Part shown: positions 17,254-26,765 of the stretch, in pieces
Layout of the letters: every line of letters starts with the position of its first letter
Position numbering within the stretch: the stretch's first letter is position 1
NCBI RefSeq assembly: GCF_011300455.1
Contig: NZ_CP049869.1
Span: forward strand, 1,825,501 to 1,889,500
Direction of reading: 5' to 3'
DNA length: 64,000 nt
Source: Sphingomonas piscis
Lineage (GTDB): Bacteria; Pseudomonadota; Alphaproteobacteria; Sphingomonadales; Sphingomonadaceae
Program-made: the position numbers and the translations under genes
The notes under the pieces: model-generated
Told to the model about the DNA's origin: nothing
The model's database searches: none
The model's input: the letters and a program-made list of their open reading frames with translations, nothing else

Positions 17254-18033
17254 TTAAGTGAACAGCGCCCGGTACAATCCGTAGAGGCTGGTCAGGGTGA
17301 CCAAGCCGCCGACGAATGTCAGCAACACGTCCGGGTTCACGCGCTTGGCAATCATCGCGCCGAATGGCGCCGCGAACACGCCGCCGATCAAGAGCCCGAC
17401 GGTCGCAGTCGTAAAAGCTTCCCAGCCGAGCGCCAGCAGGAAGGTGGCGGAAATCGTCACCGTCAGGAAAAATTCGGCCGTATTCACGGTGCCGATCGTC
17501 TTCCGGGGATTGCTGCCCTGGACAAGAAGGTTGGAGGTGACGATTGCGCCCCAGCCACCACCGCCCGCCGCATCGAGAAATCCGCCGACGAGCCCAAGCG
17601 GGGCAACAACCTTTGGGCTGCGCTCTGTGTGACGGTGCATGACGCCGCGATAAAAGAGGTAAAGTCCGAGGGCGGTCAGGTAAGCGAGCACGAACGGCTT
17701 GGCGATGCCTGCATCCACCGTGGTCAGAACGTAAGCGCCAAGAACGCCGCCGATGACGCCGGGAACGACAATCCGGCCGAATAGCTTCCAGTCCACATTG
17801 CGGTGCGCGACGTGGCTGATGGCCGATACGGCGGTTGTGAACGTTTCCGCCGTATGCACGCCGGCCGAAGCCTGGCGAGGCGGCACCCCCATGCTCAGCA
17901 GAAGAGTGCTCGAAATCTGCCCGTACGCCATGCCCAAGGCGCCATCGACCATCTGCGCGGCGAAACCGATCAGGACGAACAGCAGCAGCTGGTTCGGGTC
18001 AGCGAAGACGGTCTGGATGATGGAATCGAAAAT
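17254..18033 (-). CDS. TauE/SafE family sulfite/anion exporter
   Basis: Membrane protein of about 259 residues with two homologous halves. The first contains [18 protein letters not shown] and the second [21 protein letters not shown], the signature repeat of the TauE family. It probably exports sulfite or related small sulfur anions, which fits its divergent neighbour cysE. The first ATG is at 17952, but that would cut the first membrane segment. The frame stays open upstream, giving [18 protein letters not shown], back to an ATT codon at 18033 preceded by GAGGGA. The start is either this rare codon or an ATG changed by one base. Confidence 0.85.
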   Translation of the reverse strand: MFDSIIQTVFADPNQLLLFVLIGFAAQMVDGALGMAYGQISSTLLLSMGVPPRQASAGVHTAETFTTAVSAISHVAHRNVDWKLFGRIVVPGVIGGVLGAYVLTTVDAGIAKPFVLAYLTALGLYLFYRGVMHRHTERSPKVVAPLGLVGGFLDAAGGGGWGAIVTSNLLVQGSNPRKTIGTVNTAEFFLTVTISATFLLALGWEAFTTATVGLLIGGVFAAPFGAMIAKRVNPDVLLTFVGGLVTLTSLYGLYRALFT

Positions 18034-18180
18034 GGGGCTTTTTCCCTCGGCCGGGCGCGCGCCCTTTGCCCAACGGCGGGGTTATTCGCAAGTGGCGGGA
18101 TCCCAAAACCAGCCCCGGCGTCTGGCAATCGTGCGGCAGGCGTCCTAAATCATCGCCGTTTGTTCAGGGGAATTCGTCAG

Positions 18181-18867
18181 GTGGCGTCCGGCTTTCTTTC
18201 CTATCTCGACTCGGTCAAGTCGCGGGATCCCGCCGCTCATTCACGGTGGGACGTCGCCTTCTATCCTGGCGTTTGGGCACTTGGGCTCCACAAGGTCGCC
18301 CACTGGCTTTACGTCGGGAAGCTCTTCTTCCTTGCGCGGCTTGTGAACCATATTTCGCGGTTCGTGACGGCGATCGACATCCATCCGGGTGCGAAGATCG
18401 GCCGCAACTTCTTCATCGATCATGGCTTCACCGTCATCGGTGAAACTGCCGAGATCGGCGACAATGTCACCATTTATCAGTGCGTGACGCTGGGCGGCAC
18501 CAACCCGACGACGGGGGTCGCGGGCAAGCGCCATCCGACGTTGCGCGACGGGGTGGTGGTCGGATCGGGCGCTCAGGTGCTTGGGCCGATCGATGTCGGC
18601 GAGGGCGCCAAGATCGGTGCCAACAGCGTGGTCACCCGCGACGTCGCGCCGGGTGCGACGGTGGTCGGAATTCCGGCCAAGGCAGTGCCGGTCGACTCCG
18701 TTCATTACAGCGCGGGTTTCGTCCCCTACGGCACGCCGTGCGGCGAGGATGTCGACCCTGCCCGCGTGCGCGTTGCCGAGCTGGAGCGTGAACTCGACGA
18801 CCTTCGCAAGGATGTCGAGATGCTGAAGGCGCAGCGCCAGCCCGCGCCCAAGGTGAAAAGCGCTTGA
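18181..18867 (+). CDS. cysE: Serine O-acetyltransferase
   Basis: Enzyme of 228 residues that acetylates L-serine with acetyl-CoA, the first step of cysteine synthesis. The N-terminal helical part ([20 protein letters not shown]) is followed by the left-handed beta-helix of hexapeptide repeats ([46 protein letters not shown]). The catalytic His/Asp region is in the FFIDHG segment. The C-terminal coiled extension ([16 protein letters not shown]) is usual in this group. The start is the GTG at 18181, preceded by AGGGG. The stop overlaps the next gene. Confidence 0.93.
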   Translation: MASGFLSYLDSVKSRDPAAHSRWDVAFYPGVWALGLHKVAHWLYVGKLFFLARLVNHISRFVTAIDIHPGAKIGRNFFIDHGFTVIGETAEIGDNVTIYQCVTLGGTNPTTGVAGKRHPTLRDGVVVGSGAQVLGPIDVGEGAKIGANSVVTRDVAPGATVVGIPAKAVPVDSVHYSAGFVPYGTPCGEDVDPARVRVAELERELDDLRKDVEMLKAQRQPAPKVKSA

Positions 18868-19208
18868 GCGTCATCACCCCGTTCCCATCGCCGCGCGACC
18901 GCCAGAGCGTCACGACGTTCGACCGCAAGGAACTCACCCGGATCCTTGATCTCTATGGGCGAATGGTCGCTGCCGGTCACTGGCGCGATTATGCAATGGG
19001 TTGGGACAAGGATGTCGCGGTTTTTTCCGCTTTCCGGCGTACTGCCGAGCGTCCCGAGATCCGCATCGAAAAACGTCCCGCGCTTCGGCTGAAGCAGGGG
19101 GCGTTTGCATTGATCGGCGAGCATGGAATGACGCTCAAGCGGGGCCATGACCTTGGTGCGGTCCTGGCCCCGATCGAGCGCCGCCTCATGCGGCTGGTTG
19201 AGGAATAG
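18864..19208 (+). CDS. DUF2794 family protein
   Basis: Protein of 114 residues with the DUF2794 pattern [28 protein letters not shown] and ...[19 protein letters not shown]. The family is conserved in alphaproteobacteria, typically next to cysE, and has no known role. Translation starts at a TTG overlapping the cysE stop (TTGA), which suggests tight coupling. The 3-prime end overlaps the convergent membrane gene by 23 bp. Confidence 0.85.
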   Translation: MSVITPFPSPRDRQSVTTFDRKELTRILDLYGRMVAAGHWRDYAMGWDKDVAVFSAFRRTAERPEIRIEKRPALRLKQGAFALIGEHGMTLKRGHDLGAVLAPIERRLMRLVEE

Positions 19209-20328
19209 GCGCCGCTCGGTCCAATACCGGGAGCCGAAGCCGAAGGCTTTGTGGCAGCGGCGACACGATCGCTGAACGAGCCTGATGCCAGAAGGCCGAT
19301 AGCGACAGCAGGGCCGAGCCGATCACCAGTGCGGTCAACGCGACGTTGAGCTCGACGGCGCCGAATTCGCGGAACAACGATTGAAGCGCGAACAGGACGT
19401 AGGCGAGCGCCGACACCAGCAGCGCACGGCGGTCGATCGCCAGCGCGGTGATGCCCAGCGCAACATAAAGCGCGATGACGACGACGCCTTCGGCAATGCT
19501 GGCGCTGCCGTCGTTGAGGCCCAGCAGGCTGAACACCGGGTGGACGATCATCGGCGCCGCCAACAGGTGGAGCCAGAAGGCCACGTCCGATCGGCGGGTG
19601 GTGCGGGTCCGGTCGGATCCGTCCCACCTCATCGCGAACAGGAAGACGGCGATGCCAAGCACCAAGACGAAGCCAAGCGCGACGTCCCGGGTGTACGAAG
19701 TGTCGCCGATTGCAGCGAATAGCAGGGCGAGAGCGATCCCCGACGCCGCCGCGGCGCCAGCGGCAACCGTTACGGGGACGCGGAAGGTGCGCCAGTGAAA
19801 CCATGCGGCGGCGGCACTGACGGCAAAGGCAATGCTGCCGAGAATGGCGACCATGACCTTGCCGGCGTCGCTGTTGCTGTCGCCATATCGTTGGGCAAGT
19901 TCCTGTTCGCCCATGCTGAACATGATCTGCGCTTCGACCAGTGCAACGGTCGCGAACACGGCGCCGACGAAGGCGAAGACCAGCAGAATCGATGGCAACG
20001 CCATGCGCCGCCTGGCGGTGAAGAATAATGCCAGGGCCCAAGCCGTTCCGGCGATCGCCAGCGGGCCAAGGAAGCTCGGTCCCCCACGGTCGACGACGAT
20101 GCCGGTGGACTGTCCGATCGACTGGCCGATCCAGCCGACCGCGACCAGCAGAATGGCCGCTGCGATGGACACGAAGATGTCGTTGAAGCCGGTGAGGAGC
20201 CGGAAATTCTCCTCGTCGGGGACGCTGGTGGAGCGCTGCCCTTCCACGAATGTGCGAAGCGCGTCGGCCGAGGAAGCGCTGATCGCCCCCGCCGCGACCG
20301 CTTCGTCGATCTCGTTCTGACTGTACAT
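19186..20328 (-). CDS. Multi-pass membrane protein with N-terminal cytosolic helix
   Basis: Protein of 380 residues. It opens with a helical soluble segment (MYSQNEIDEAVAAGAISAS, then LRTFVEGQRST) followed by about ten hydrophobic segments in two clusters. The N-terminal segment resembles the start of DUF2157-type membrane proteins, but I cannot assign the family firmly. No catalytic motif seen. GGGAGG lies just upstream of the ATG. Confidence 0.7.
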   Translation of the reverse strand: MYSQNEIDEAVAAGAISASSADALRTFVEGQRSTSVPDEENFRLLTGFNDIFVSIAAAILLVAVGWIGQSIGQSTGIVVDRGGPSFLGPLAIAGTAWALALFFTARRRMALPSILLVFAFVGAVFATVALVEAQIMFSMGEQELAQRYGDSNSDAGKVMVAILGSIAFAVSAAAAWFHWRTFRVPVTVAAGAAAASGIALALLFAAIGDTSYTRDVALGFVLVLGIAVFLFAMRWDGSDRTRTTRRSDVAFWLHLLAAPMIVHPVFSLLGLNDGSASIAEGVVVIALYVALGITALAIDRRALLVSALAYVLFALQSLFREFGAVELNVALTALVIGSALLSLSAFWHQARSAIVSPLPQSLRLRLPVLDRAAPIPQPAA

Positions 20329-20404
20329 GATGTACGCCTCCCTGTTGAACCCGGAAGGCTAAGCCTACTGTATTATTGTGTCAATACAGTGGATCGGTAG
20401 GGGT

Positions 20405-20434
20405 GACCGGCGCCGGGTGAAACCGGCGCCGGTC
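20405..20434 (-). terminator. Perfect 12-bp GC hairpin
   Basis: Inverted repeat GACCGGCGCCGG (20405-20416) and CCGGCGCCGGTC (20423-20434) with a six-base loop, starting 17 bp after the stop of the glycine-zipper gene. It probably ends that transcript. A second inverted repeat, CTGTATT/AATACAG (20368-20374 with 20383-20389), lies between it and the next gene and could be an operator or promoter element for the gene at 20328. Confidence 0.6.
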
Positions 20435-20450
20435 GAGGGGACTGGTGGTC

Positions 20451-20750
20451 TTAGCGGCAGCGGACGCGGCGGCTGCGGTCGATATGGCGGCCAGCAAGCG
20501 CGCCGACCGCGGCGCCGAGGATGGTGCCAGTCGCTCGTTCGCCGTGCGTGTCGACGGCACGGCCGATGAGCGCACCGCCCGCCGCCCCGACGATCAAGCC
20601 GGTCGTGCCGTTGGGACGACGGCAGCGAATCCGGCCTTGGGAATCCCGCCAGGTTTTGCCCTGATAATAGCCTTGCGCGAACGCCGGCGTCGGAAGGGCA
20701 ACGGGCGCCGCCATCGACGTCGCGGCCAGTGCCAGCATGATCTTGCGCAT
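20451..20750 (-). CDS. Exported glycine-zipper protein
   Basis: Protein of 99 residues with a signal peptide (MRKIMLALAATSMAAPVALP, cleavage after AFA). The mature part holds a glycine-zipper hairpin (GLIVGAAGGALIGRAV and GTILGAAVGALAGRHI), typical of 2TM glycine-zipper or SlyB/RcnB-like envelope proteins. It probably inserts in or associates with a membrane. A strong ribosome site (AGGAGA) precedes the ATG. The basic tail ends RSRRVRCR. Confidence 0.75.
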   Translation of the reverse strand: MRKIMLALAATSMAAPVALPTPAFAQGYYQGKTWRDSQGRIRCRRPNGTTGLIVGAAGGALIGRAVDTHGERATGTILGAAVGALAGRHIDRSRRVRCR

Positions 20751-20966
20751 CAGTATCTCCTGTTTCTGTTATGCGTTTGACGTGAGTAACGCCCGCTTGG
20801 TGGAGGCTGTTGCATGAACATTCGGCAACGCGATCGTCAGGGTTAACGCTGATCGTTCCGTTAACGACGAACCGTTGATCTCTGCTTGGCGGACCGAGTC
20901 CATTTACCATCAGGGATACGGCAGCCACCGCGAGAGTTAAGGTGTCAAACCTTCAAGGAGACGAAC

Positions 20967-21392
20967 ATGGCCAAGAGCGCGAGCAAGGCGACCGGCGCCG
21001 GATCACGCAAGGCGTCGGACAAGACGACCAAGAGCGATGCAAGCAGCAAGACTCCCAGGAGCGCGCCGCGTAAGGATGTCGCGGTGCGTGCGTCCGGGCA
21101 GGGCGGCGACCAGTCGCGACAGGGTGCTGCGGAAGGTGCCGCAGATATGTTCCTGAAGCTGCTCCAAAGCCCGATCGTTGCCGACCTGCTGGCCGTTGCC
21201 GCGACGGCCGCGCTTGCATCGCTCGCGGAACATGGTTTCAACCGCGGCGGAGCGAACGGCAACAACAAGCGTGCCGGCAAGGCCGTCAAGGAAGCCGGCA
21301 AAGCGGCCGCAGCGGCAATCGGCCGCCGTCTCGCCACGGAAGTGGAGGAGATCCGAAAGGCAGCTAAGCCGAAGGCCGACGCAGAAGCGTAA
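20967..21392 (+). CDS. Lys/Ala-rich hypothetical protein
   Basis: Protein of 141 residues. The first 60 residues are Lys/Ser/Thr-rich and probably disordered (SKATGAGSRKASDKTTKSDA). The middle has a hydrophobic helix (SPIVADLLAVAATAALASLA) and the C-terminus is Ala/Lys-rich, recalling histone-H1-like or cell-surface helical proteins. The ATG at 20967 has a perfect AAGGAG site. It overlaps the convergent rsmD by 29 bp. Function unknown. Confidence 0.65.
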   Translation: MAKSASKATGAGSRKASDKTTKSDASSKTPRSAPRKDVAVRASGQGGDQSRQGAAEGAADMFLKLLQSPIVADLLAVAATAALASLAEHGFNRGGANGNNKRAGKAVKEAGKAAAAAIGRRLATEVEEIRKAAKPKADAEA

Positions 21393-21909
21393 TGCGGGCG
21401 GGACCGATGTCCCGTTCCACCTCTACCTCCAAGCCGCCCGCGCTCACCGACTGACCGCGGGCGGTCTCGATGGAACACCAGCCGCCGGCGGCCAACCAGC
21501 CGGCGGCGGCGATGGCGCTGAGCGCCGCGGTACCCGCGCCGGGGCCGTAAGGCGGATCTGCGAACAATATGTCGAACGGCTCAGCGCGTGGAAGCGACAG
21601 CGCGGAGCCGGCGATCGTCTGGATGCGACTGTCAGCGCCGAGCGTAGCCGCATTCTCGCGAATGGCCTTGAGTGCCGCCGGGTCCTTTTCCACGAACGTG
21701 GCCGACGCGGCGCCGCGTGACAGTGCCTCGAGCCCGAGCGCGCCGCTGCCGGCAAAGAGGTCGGCGACCCGCAGGTCTTCGAAGGTGCCGAGCCGGCTCG
21801 TCAACATGGAGAACAGCGTCTCGCGGACGCGATCGGCGGTTGGGCGCGTCGCCGCACCGGCGGGCGCCCGCAGCGGGCGGCCTCGCCATTCGCCGGCGAT
21901 AATCCTCAC
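21364..21909 (-). CDS. rsmD: 16S rRNA (guanine(966)-N2)-methyltransferase
   Basis: Methyltransferase of 181 residues that modifies G966 of 16S rRNA using S-adenosylmethionine. Seen directly: the opening MRIIAGEWRGRPL, the SAM-binding motif VADLFAGSGALGLEALSRG and the catalytic FADPPYG. It is the last gene of a pair with rluB, overlapping it by four bases, a common arrangement in sphingomonads. Confidence 0.93.
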   Translation of the reverse strand: MRIIAGEWRGRPLRAPAGAATRPTADRVRETLFSMLTSRLGTFEDLRVADLFAGSGALGLEALSRGAASATFVEKDPAALKAIRENAATLGADSRIQTIAGSALSLPRAEPFDILFADPPYGPGAGTAALSAIAAAGWLAAGGWCSIETARGQSVSAGGLEVEVERDIGPARITLLRRPSA

Positions 21910-22715
21910 TTCAGGGTTGCGCGGAACTGCTCCAGCGCTTGGCGATCAATCTCCCGCACCTCGCCGGGCTGCATGTCCTCGAGCGCGAACGGCCCGTAGG
22001 AGATGCGGATCAGGCGGGACACCTGCATGCCGAGATATTCGAGGACGCGGCGCACCTCGCGGTTCTTGCCTTCGGTGAGGCTCATCTCAATCCAGCAATT
22101 GCGGCCGGTGCGGCGTTCCATGTTGGCGTCGATCGAGCCGTAGCGCATGCCTTCGATCTCGACCCCCTCGGACAAAGCCTCGAGCTGTTCCTGGGTGACG
22201 TCACCGAAGGCACGCGCGCGATAGGTCCGGACGACTCCCGTGCGCGGGAGTTCCAGCTGCCGCTTCAACTCGCCGTCGTTGGTCATCAACAGCAGGCCCT
22301 CGGTCATGTAATCGAGCCGGCCGACGGGGATCAGCCGCGGCAATCCGGCGGGCAAGCGGTCGTAGATGGTGGCGCGGCCTTTGGGATCGCGCTCCGCGGT
22401 CAGGGTCGATGGCGGCTTGTAAAAGGCATAGAGTCGGGCGGCCGCGGGAGGGCGGACCGGCTTGCCGTCGACGGTCACGTCCGACAGGTCGGTCAGCAAT
22501 GTCGCGGGCGTGGTCAGCTTCTCGCCTTTGAGTGCGATGCGGCCCTCGGCGATCATCCGCTCCACGTCGCGTCGGGAGGCGACGCCGGCGCGGGCGAGCA
22601 ATTTGGCGATGCGCTGCGGCCCGCTGTCCTGCGCCTGCTGGGCACGCGCTTCAGCCCGACGCGCCATTCTGTTACGGGGCGGCACCGGTTCGGACTTCGT
22701 TCGTTGCGGGGACAA
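21906..22715 (-). CDS. rluB: 23S rRNA pseudouridine synthase (RluB-type)
   Basis: Enzyme of 269 residues. A basic N-terminal tail leads into an S4 RNA-binding domain (RIAKLLARAGVASRRDVERM, about residues 35-70) and then the pseudouridine synthase domain with the catalytic aspartate in VGRLDYMTEGLLL. The motif EGKNREVRRVLEYLG is typical of the RsuA/RluB group. It makes pseudouridine in 23S rRNA. RluB is favoured over RluE/F by the S4 domain and the rsmD linkage, but substrate choice is inferred. Confidence 0.88.
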   Translation of the reverse strand: MSPQRTKSEPVPPRNRMARRAEARAQQAQDSGPQRIAKLLARAGVASRRDVERMIAEGRIALKGEKLTTPATLLTDLSDVTVDGKPVRPPAAARLYAFYKPPSTLTAERDPKGRATIYDRLPAGLPRLIPVGRLDYMTEGLLLMTNDGELKRQLELPRTGVVRTYRARAFGDVTQEQLEALSEGVEIEGMRYGSIDANMERRTGRNCWIEMSLTEGKNREVRRVLEYLGMQVSRLIRISYGPFALEDMQPGEVREIDRQALEQFRATLK

Positions 22716-22741
22716 GGGTTTCTCGTTTCAATGGAGCGCGA

Positions 22742-23182
22742 ATGCTGTTCGGCAAGCCGAAGCGTAAGGTCAAGCGTATCCTCATCGTCGAGGATGAGCC
22801 GCTGACGGCATTCGACAACGAAACCACGCTGAAAGACGACGGCTACGAGGTCGTGGAGACGCTGGACGGCTTCGACGAGGCCTTGAAGGCGATCGAGCGG
22901 GAGCCTGTCGACCTGATCTTGAGCGACGTCCGCCTTCGCAGCCAGCAGACCGGCATCGATCTCGCGCGCGCCGCCAAGGAGCGCGGCATTCCCACCCTCT
23001 TCGCCACAGGCCAGGCCTACCCGCATGCCCGCGAGGTTGCGATCGGTTGCCTGATGAAGCCTTATAGCGAGAAGCAGTTGAAGGCGGCCATCGAAAGCGT
23101 CGACCGGCTGCTGCAGGGCGGCAAGGTCAAGGTTCCAAAGGGCCTTCAGCTCTTTCATCCGGAAACCGGCGAGCCGGTCTGA
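22742..23182 (+). CDS. Stand-alone response regulator receiver
   Basis: Protein of 146 residues with a single receiver domain: acidic pair in ILIVEDEPL, phosphoacceptor aspartate in VDLILSDVRLR, and the conserved Lys in GCLMKPYS. There is no output domain, so it acts by protein contact, as in stress or cell-cycle phosphorelays. The ATG at 22742 follows GGAGCG; the longer ORF upstream is antisense to rluB. No partner kinase is nearby. Confidence 0.85.
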   Translation: MLFGKPKRKVKRILIVEDEPLTAFDNETTLKDDGYEVVETLDGFDEALKAIEREPVDLILSDVRLRSQQTGIDLARAAKERGIPTLFATGQAYPHAREVAIGCLMKPYSEKQLKAAIESVDRLLQGGKVKVPKGLQLFHPETGEPV

Positions 23183-23248
23183 CGCCCGCGCGGGCTGTTC
23201 CATCCGCGCGCTCCGCTGCTAAGCAGGGGCAAGACTGGAAGGAAGCGG

Positions 23249-24631
23249 ATGGCAACGGAAATTCAGCACGACGAGGTCACCGGCTGGCGCGCATCGCTGC
23301 CGGCAGGCATTCGCCCTTATACGGAAGCGGCGCCGATCGCGTCCTTCTTTCTCGGCGTCTCCTCCGGCTTCCCTTATGCGATGATCGGTGCGACGCTGAC
23401 GACGCGGCTCGCGCAGGACGGGATCACCAAATCAACGGTGACAACCTTCACGCTCGCCTTCCTCGTCTACAATCTGAAGTTCCTTTGGGCTTGGATCGTC
23501 GATGGGGTTCGCATTCCCGTGCTTGGACGGTTGGGCCAGCGGGTCTCATGGCTTATCGTTGCCGGATTGCTGGTGATGGCCGCTGTGGCCAATCTGGCGC
23601 TTCAGAACCCGTCGCAGGACATTTACCAGACGGCTATCGCAGCCATTCTGGTCGGCGTTGCCGGGGCTACGTTCGACATCGTCATCGACGGCTACCGAAT
23701 CGAGCTACTGAAGCCGCGTCAGCTCGGCGTCGGCTCGGGCATGTCGCAATATGGATGGCGGATCGGATCGGTGGCAGCCGGTGCGCTGGCGCTGGTGCTT
23801 GCGGCGCGGGTCGGTTGGCAAGCGGCGTACCTGGCCTGCGCGGCATTTGCCTTGCCCGCCATGTTAACGGGTCTGGTGATGGGCGAGCCGGAACGTCATC
23901 GCGATCCTGTCGAGCGTAAGGGTATCGGCCAGGCGGTCCGCGCGATTTACGGTCCTTTTGCCGAGTTCTTCATGCGCAAGGGCGCGCTGCTCGTCCTCCT
24001 TTTCATTCTGCTTCACAAGATTGGCGACACGCTGGGCCAGTTGGTGCTGCGCCTGATGCTTGATGACCTACAGTTCACCAATGACGAAATTGCCATCTGG
24101 GACGTAGGCGTGGGCTTCTGGGCTTATCTGATCGGCATTTTCATCGGTGGGTGGCTCTATGCGCAGATCGGGATGAAAAGGTCGGTGCTGATCAGCCTCA
24201 TCCTGATGGGCGTTTCCAACGCGACATTCGCATTCCTTGCCGCAGCAGGACATTCGAACGTCGGCCTCGCAGCCTGCATCGGGTTCGAGAATATCGCGAG
24301 TGGCATTGGCGGCGTTGTGGTCGTGGCGTATTTTTCGGCGCTTACCGACCTTCGCTTCACGGCGTCTCAATATGCGCTGATATCGGCGGCGGCGAGTGTC
24401 GTCGGTCGTGTTCTCACGGGGACGACTGCCGGCGCGATGGTAGAATCGATGGGCTACGTAAACTTCTACTGGCTCACCACCGCTGCGGCGCTCCCTGGCA
24501 TTGTGCTGTTCTGGTGGATGATGCGCACGGGCCTGATTGATCAGTCGATCGGCACCGCGGGGACCAGAGGCAGTGGCGATGCGCGAGCCGATGGCCCGCA
24601 GGACGACGTCAGTCCGGCAACTGGCCGTTGA
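23249..24631 (+). CDS. MFS transporter, AmpG-like (PAT family)
   Basis: Inner-membrane transporter of 460 residues with about 12 hydrophobic segments. The opening ASFFLGVSSGFPYAMIGATL, the segment DGITKSTVTTFTLAFLVYNLK and IVIDGYRIELL match the AmpG-type peptide/acetyl-CoA/muropeptide transporter family. AmpG imports cell-wall muropeptides for recycling; that role is likely but not proven. The hydrophilic tail (SGDARADGPQDD) overlaps the convergent folC end by 23 bp. Confidence 0.85.
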   Translation: MATEIQHDEVTGWRASLPAGIRPYTEAAPIASFFLGVSSGFPYAMIGATLTTRLAQDGITKSTVTTFTLAFLVYNLKFLWAWIVDGVRIPVLGRLGQRVSWLIVAGLLVMAAVANLALQNPSQDIYQTAIAAILVGVAGATFDIVIDGYRIELLKPRQLGVGSGMSQYGWRIGSVAAGALALVLAARVGWQAAYLACAAFALPAMLTGLVMGEPERHRDPVERKGIGQAVRAIYGPFAEFFMRKGALLVLLFILLHKIGDTLGQLVLRLMLDDLQFTNDEIAIWDVGVGFWAYLIGIFIGGWLYAQIGMKRSVLISLILMGVSNATFAFLAAAGHSNVGLAACIGFENIASGIGGVVVVAYFSALTDLRFTASQYALISAAASVVGRVLTGTTAGAMVESMGYVNFYWLTTAAALPGIVLFWWMMRTGLIDQSIGTAGTRGSGDARADGPQDDVSPATGR

Positions 24632-25904
24632 GCTTCAGCGCCTCGCCGGCGAGGTAGAGGGAGCCGAACACCAGCACCGCCGCGTCGGTCGGGGCGGCAG
24701 CGATCGCATCTTCCAACGAGGTTGCAACGCTCGCGGCGAAGCCGAGCTCTGTGGCCATCGCGGCAAGTTCTTCAGGGCTGCGGCAATCGTGACCTGTTAT
24801 CGGCAAGGTGCTCACACTCGGGGCGATGCCGCCGAATGGCTGGAGCACGCCGGCCGCGTCCTTGGACTTCAGGCTGGCGAAGATGAGGTGAAGCCGGCGA
24901 TCGCGAAACTGGCGCTTGGCCCAACCAGCGACGAGGCGAGCGGCCGAGGGGTTATGACCGCCGTCGATCCATACGTCGCGGCCACGGCTCAACGGTCCAT
25001 CGGTTAGCTGCTGCAGACGCGCCGGCCAATTCGACCAGCCCATCGCCGCGGTGAGCGCGCTCGGCGGGAAGGAGATACGCTGCTGATGACGAAGAAGGGC
25101 GACAGCCAGGGCCGCGTTGAGCGCCTGGTGCCGACCCGGCAGGCGCGGGATCGGCAGGTCCAGTTCGCCCTGCTCGTCCCGATATCGAAGGGTCTTGCGC
25201 TCAACGATCGCATCCCATCGGGCGCCGCGCGGGCTCCAGATCGCCCCGACGTCCTCCGCGATCTTTCCGATGCGGCCGCCGATGGCGGGCGGATAGAGCT
25301 GCGTCACCAGCGGAACGCCGCGCTTGGCGATCCCCGCTTTCTCCGCCGCGATGTCGGGTAAGCGGTTTCCCAGGAACTGCTGGTGGTCCAGACCCAGGCT
25401 CGCGATGCCGGTGATGAGCGGCCGTTCGATCACATTGGTCGCGTCGAGCCTGCCGCCAAGTCCGACTTCGAGGATGCAAGCGTCGGCTTGGGTGCGAGCA
25501 AAAGCGAGGAAGGCGGCGGCGGTCGTGACTTCGAAGAAGCTCGGCTCGATCGCTTCGCCGGCGTCCAGCACTTCAGCAAGGAGACTTGCGAGCACTTCAT
25601 CCCCAATCAGGCTGCCGGTAACGCGAATGCGCTCGTTGAAGCGCACCAGGTGCGGGCTGGTGAAGACGTGGACGCTCTTGCCGGCGGCCTCCAGTGCAGC
25701 ACGAAGGAAGGCGCAGGTCGAGCCTTTGCCGTTGGTTCCGGCCACGTGAAACACGGGCGGGAGATCGTCCTGAGGACGTCCGAGCTTATCGAGCAGGCGC
25801 GTGATCCGGTCGAGGCCGAGCCGGTCGCCGCCTGGGGACAAGAGCGAAAGCCGGTCCAGCTGCTCCTGAACGGCCGGGTGATCCGACCGCGCGAAATCGG
25901 CCAT
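24609..25904 (-). CDS. folC: Folylpolyglutamate synthase / dihydrofolate synthase
   Basis: Ligase of 431 residues of the Mur ligase superfamily. It adds L-glutamate to dihydropteroate and to folates with ATP. The P-loop HVAGTNGKGSTCAFL (residues 52-66), FTSPHLVRFNERIR, the EVGLGGRLDATN motif and IDGGHNPSAARL are all present. The start overlaps the accD stop by one base. The accD-folC order is conserved in alphaproteobacteria. Length is normal. Confidence 0.95.
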   Translation of the reverse strand: MADFARSDHPAVQEQLDRLSLLSPGGDRLGLDRITRLLDKLGRPQDDLPPVFHVAGTNGKGSTCAFLRAALEAAGKSVHVFTSPHLVRFNERIRVTGSLIGDEVLASLLAEVLDAGEAIEPSFFEVTTAAAFLAFARTQADACILEVGLGGRLDATNVIERPLITGIASLGLDHQQFLGNRLPDIAAEKAGIAKRGVPLVTQLYPPAIGGRIGKIAEDVGAIWSPRGARWDAIVERKTLRYRDEQGELDLPIPRLPGRHQALNAALAVALLRHQQRISFPPSALTAAMGWSNWPARLQQLTDGPLSRGRDVWIDGGHNPSAARLVAGWAKRQFRDRRLHLIFASLKSKDAAGVLQPFGGIAPSVSTLPITGHDCRSPEELAAMATELGFAASVATSLEDAIAAAPTDAAVLVFGSLYLAGEALKLNGQLPD

Positions 25905-26758
25905 TACGCCGCCGCTTTCTCCGGTGCGAGATAGCCGATCAGCTGTGCCAGCCGGTCGCGAAGCTGCGACCGCGGCACAACCATGTCGATCATTCCGTGC
26001 TCAAGTAGATATTCGGCGCGCTGAAAGCCTTCGGGCAGCTTCTCGCGGATAGTCTGCTCGATCACGCGCTGGCCCGCAAAACCGATCAGCGCGCCCGGCT
26101 CTGCAAGCTGAACGTCGCCGAGCATCGCGTAGGAGGCGGTGACGCCACCTGTGGTCGGATCGGTCAGAACGACGATGTAGGGGAGGCCCGCTTCGCGTAG
26201 TTCTGCAAGCGCAACGGTAGTACGCGGCATTTGCATCAGCGACAGAATGCCTTCCTGCATCCGCGCGCCTCCGGCAGCGGTGAACAGGATGTAGGGACAG
26301 GCGTCGGTAATTGCGGCGCGAATGCCGGCGACGATTGCGGCGCCGACACCGATGCCCATCGACCCGCCCATGAAGGCGAAGTCCTGAACTCCGACAATGG
26401 CCTTCTGACCTTCGATCAGCCCGCGTGCATTCTGAAGCGCGTCCCGCTCATGCGTTGCCGCTCGCGCGGCCTTAATGCGGTCGGTGTAGCGCTTGGTATC
26501 TTTGAACCTCAGCGGGTCTTCGCGAACTTCCGGCGCCGGCAGGACCTCATGCTTGCCACCGTCGAACAGGTAAGCGAAGCGGTCCACAGGGCCGATGCGG
26601 TCGTGATGCTCGCAGCGCGGGCAGACCTTCAGATTGTCTTCCCATTCCTTGGTGAAGATCATCGTGCCGCACTTGCCGCACTTGTGCCAAAGATTGTCGG
26701 CCGTCTGCCGCTTGGGCAGGAACGGGATGCCGTTTCGGACTCGGCTCAGCCAGCTCAT
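25904..26758 (-). CDS. accD: Acetyl-CoA carboxylase carboxyltransferase subunit beta
   Basis: Subunit of 284 residues that, with AccA, transfers the carboxyl group from biotin to acetyl-CoA to make malonyl-CoA. The N-terminal zinc ribbon (WHKCGKCG and VCPRCEH, residues 24-53) and the crotonase-like core ([26 protein letters not shown] in two parts, [11 protein letters not shown]) are intact. It lies between pyrF and folC with very short spacing, so the genes form an operon. Confidence 0.96.
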   Translation of the reverse strand: MSWLSRVRNGIPFLPKRQTADNLWHKCGKCGTMIFTKEWEDNLKVCPRCEHHDRIGPVDRFAYLFDGGKHEVLPAPEVREDPLRFKDTKRYTDRIKAARAATHERDALQNARGLIEGQKAIVGVQDFAFMGGSMGIGVGAAIVAGIRAAITDACPYILFTAAGGARMQEGILSLMQMPRTTVALAELREAGLPYIVVLTDPTTGGVTASYAMLGDVQLAEPGALIGFAGQRVIEQTIREKLPEGFQRAEYLLEHGMIDMVVPRSQLRDRLAQLIGYLAPEKAAA

Positions 26759-26765
26759 GGTTGCT

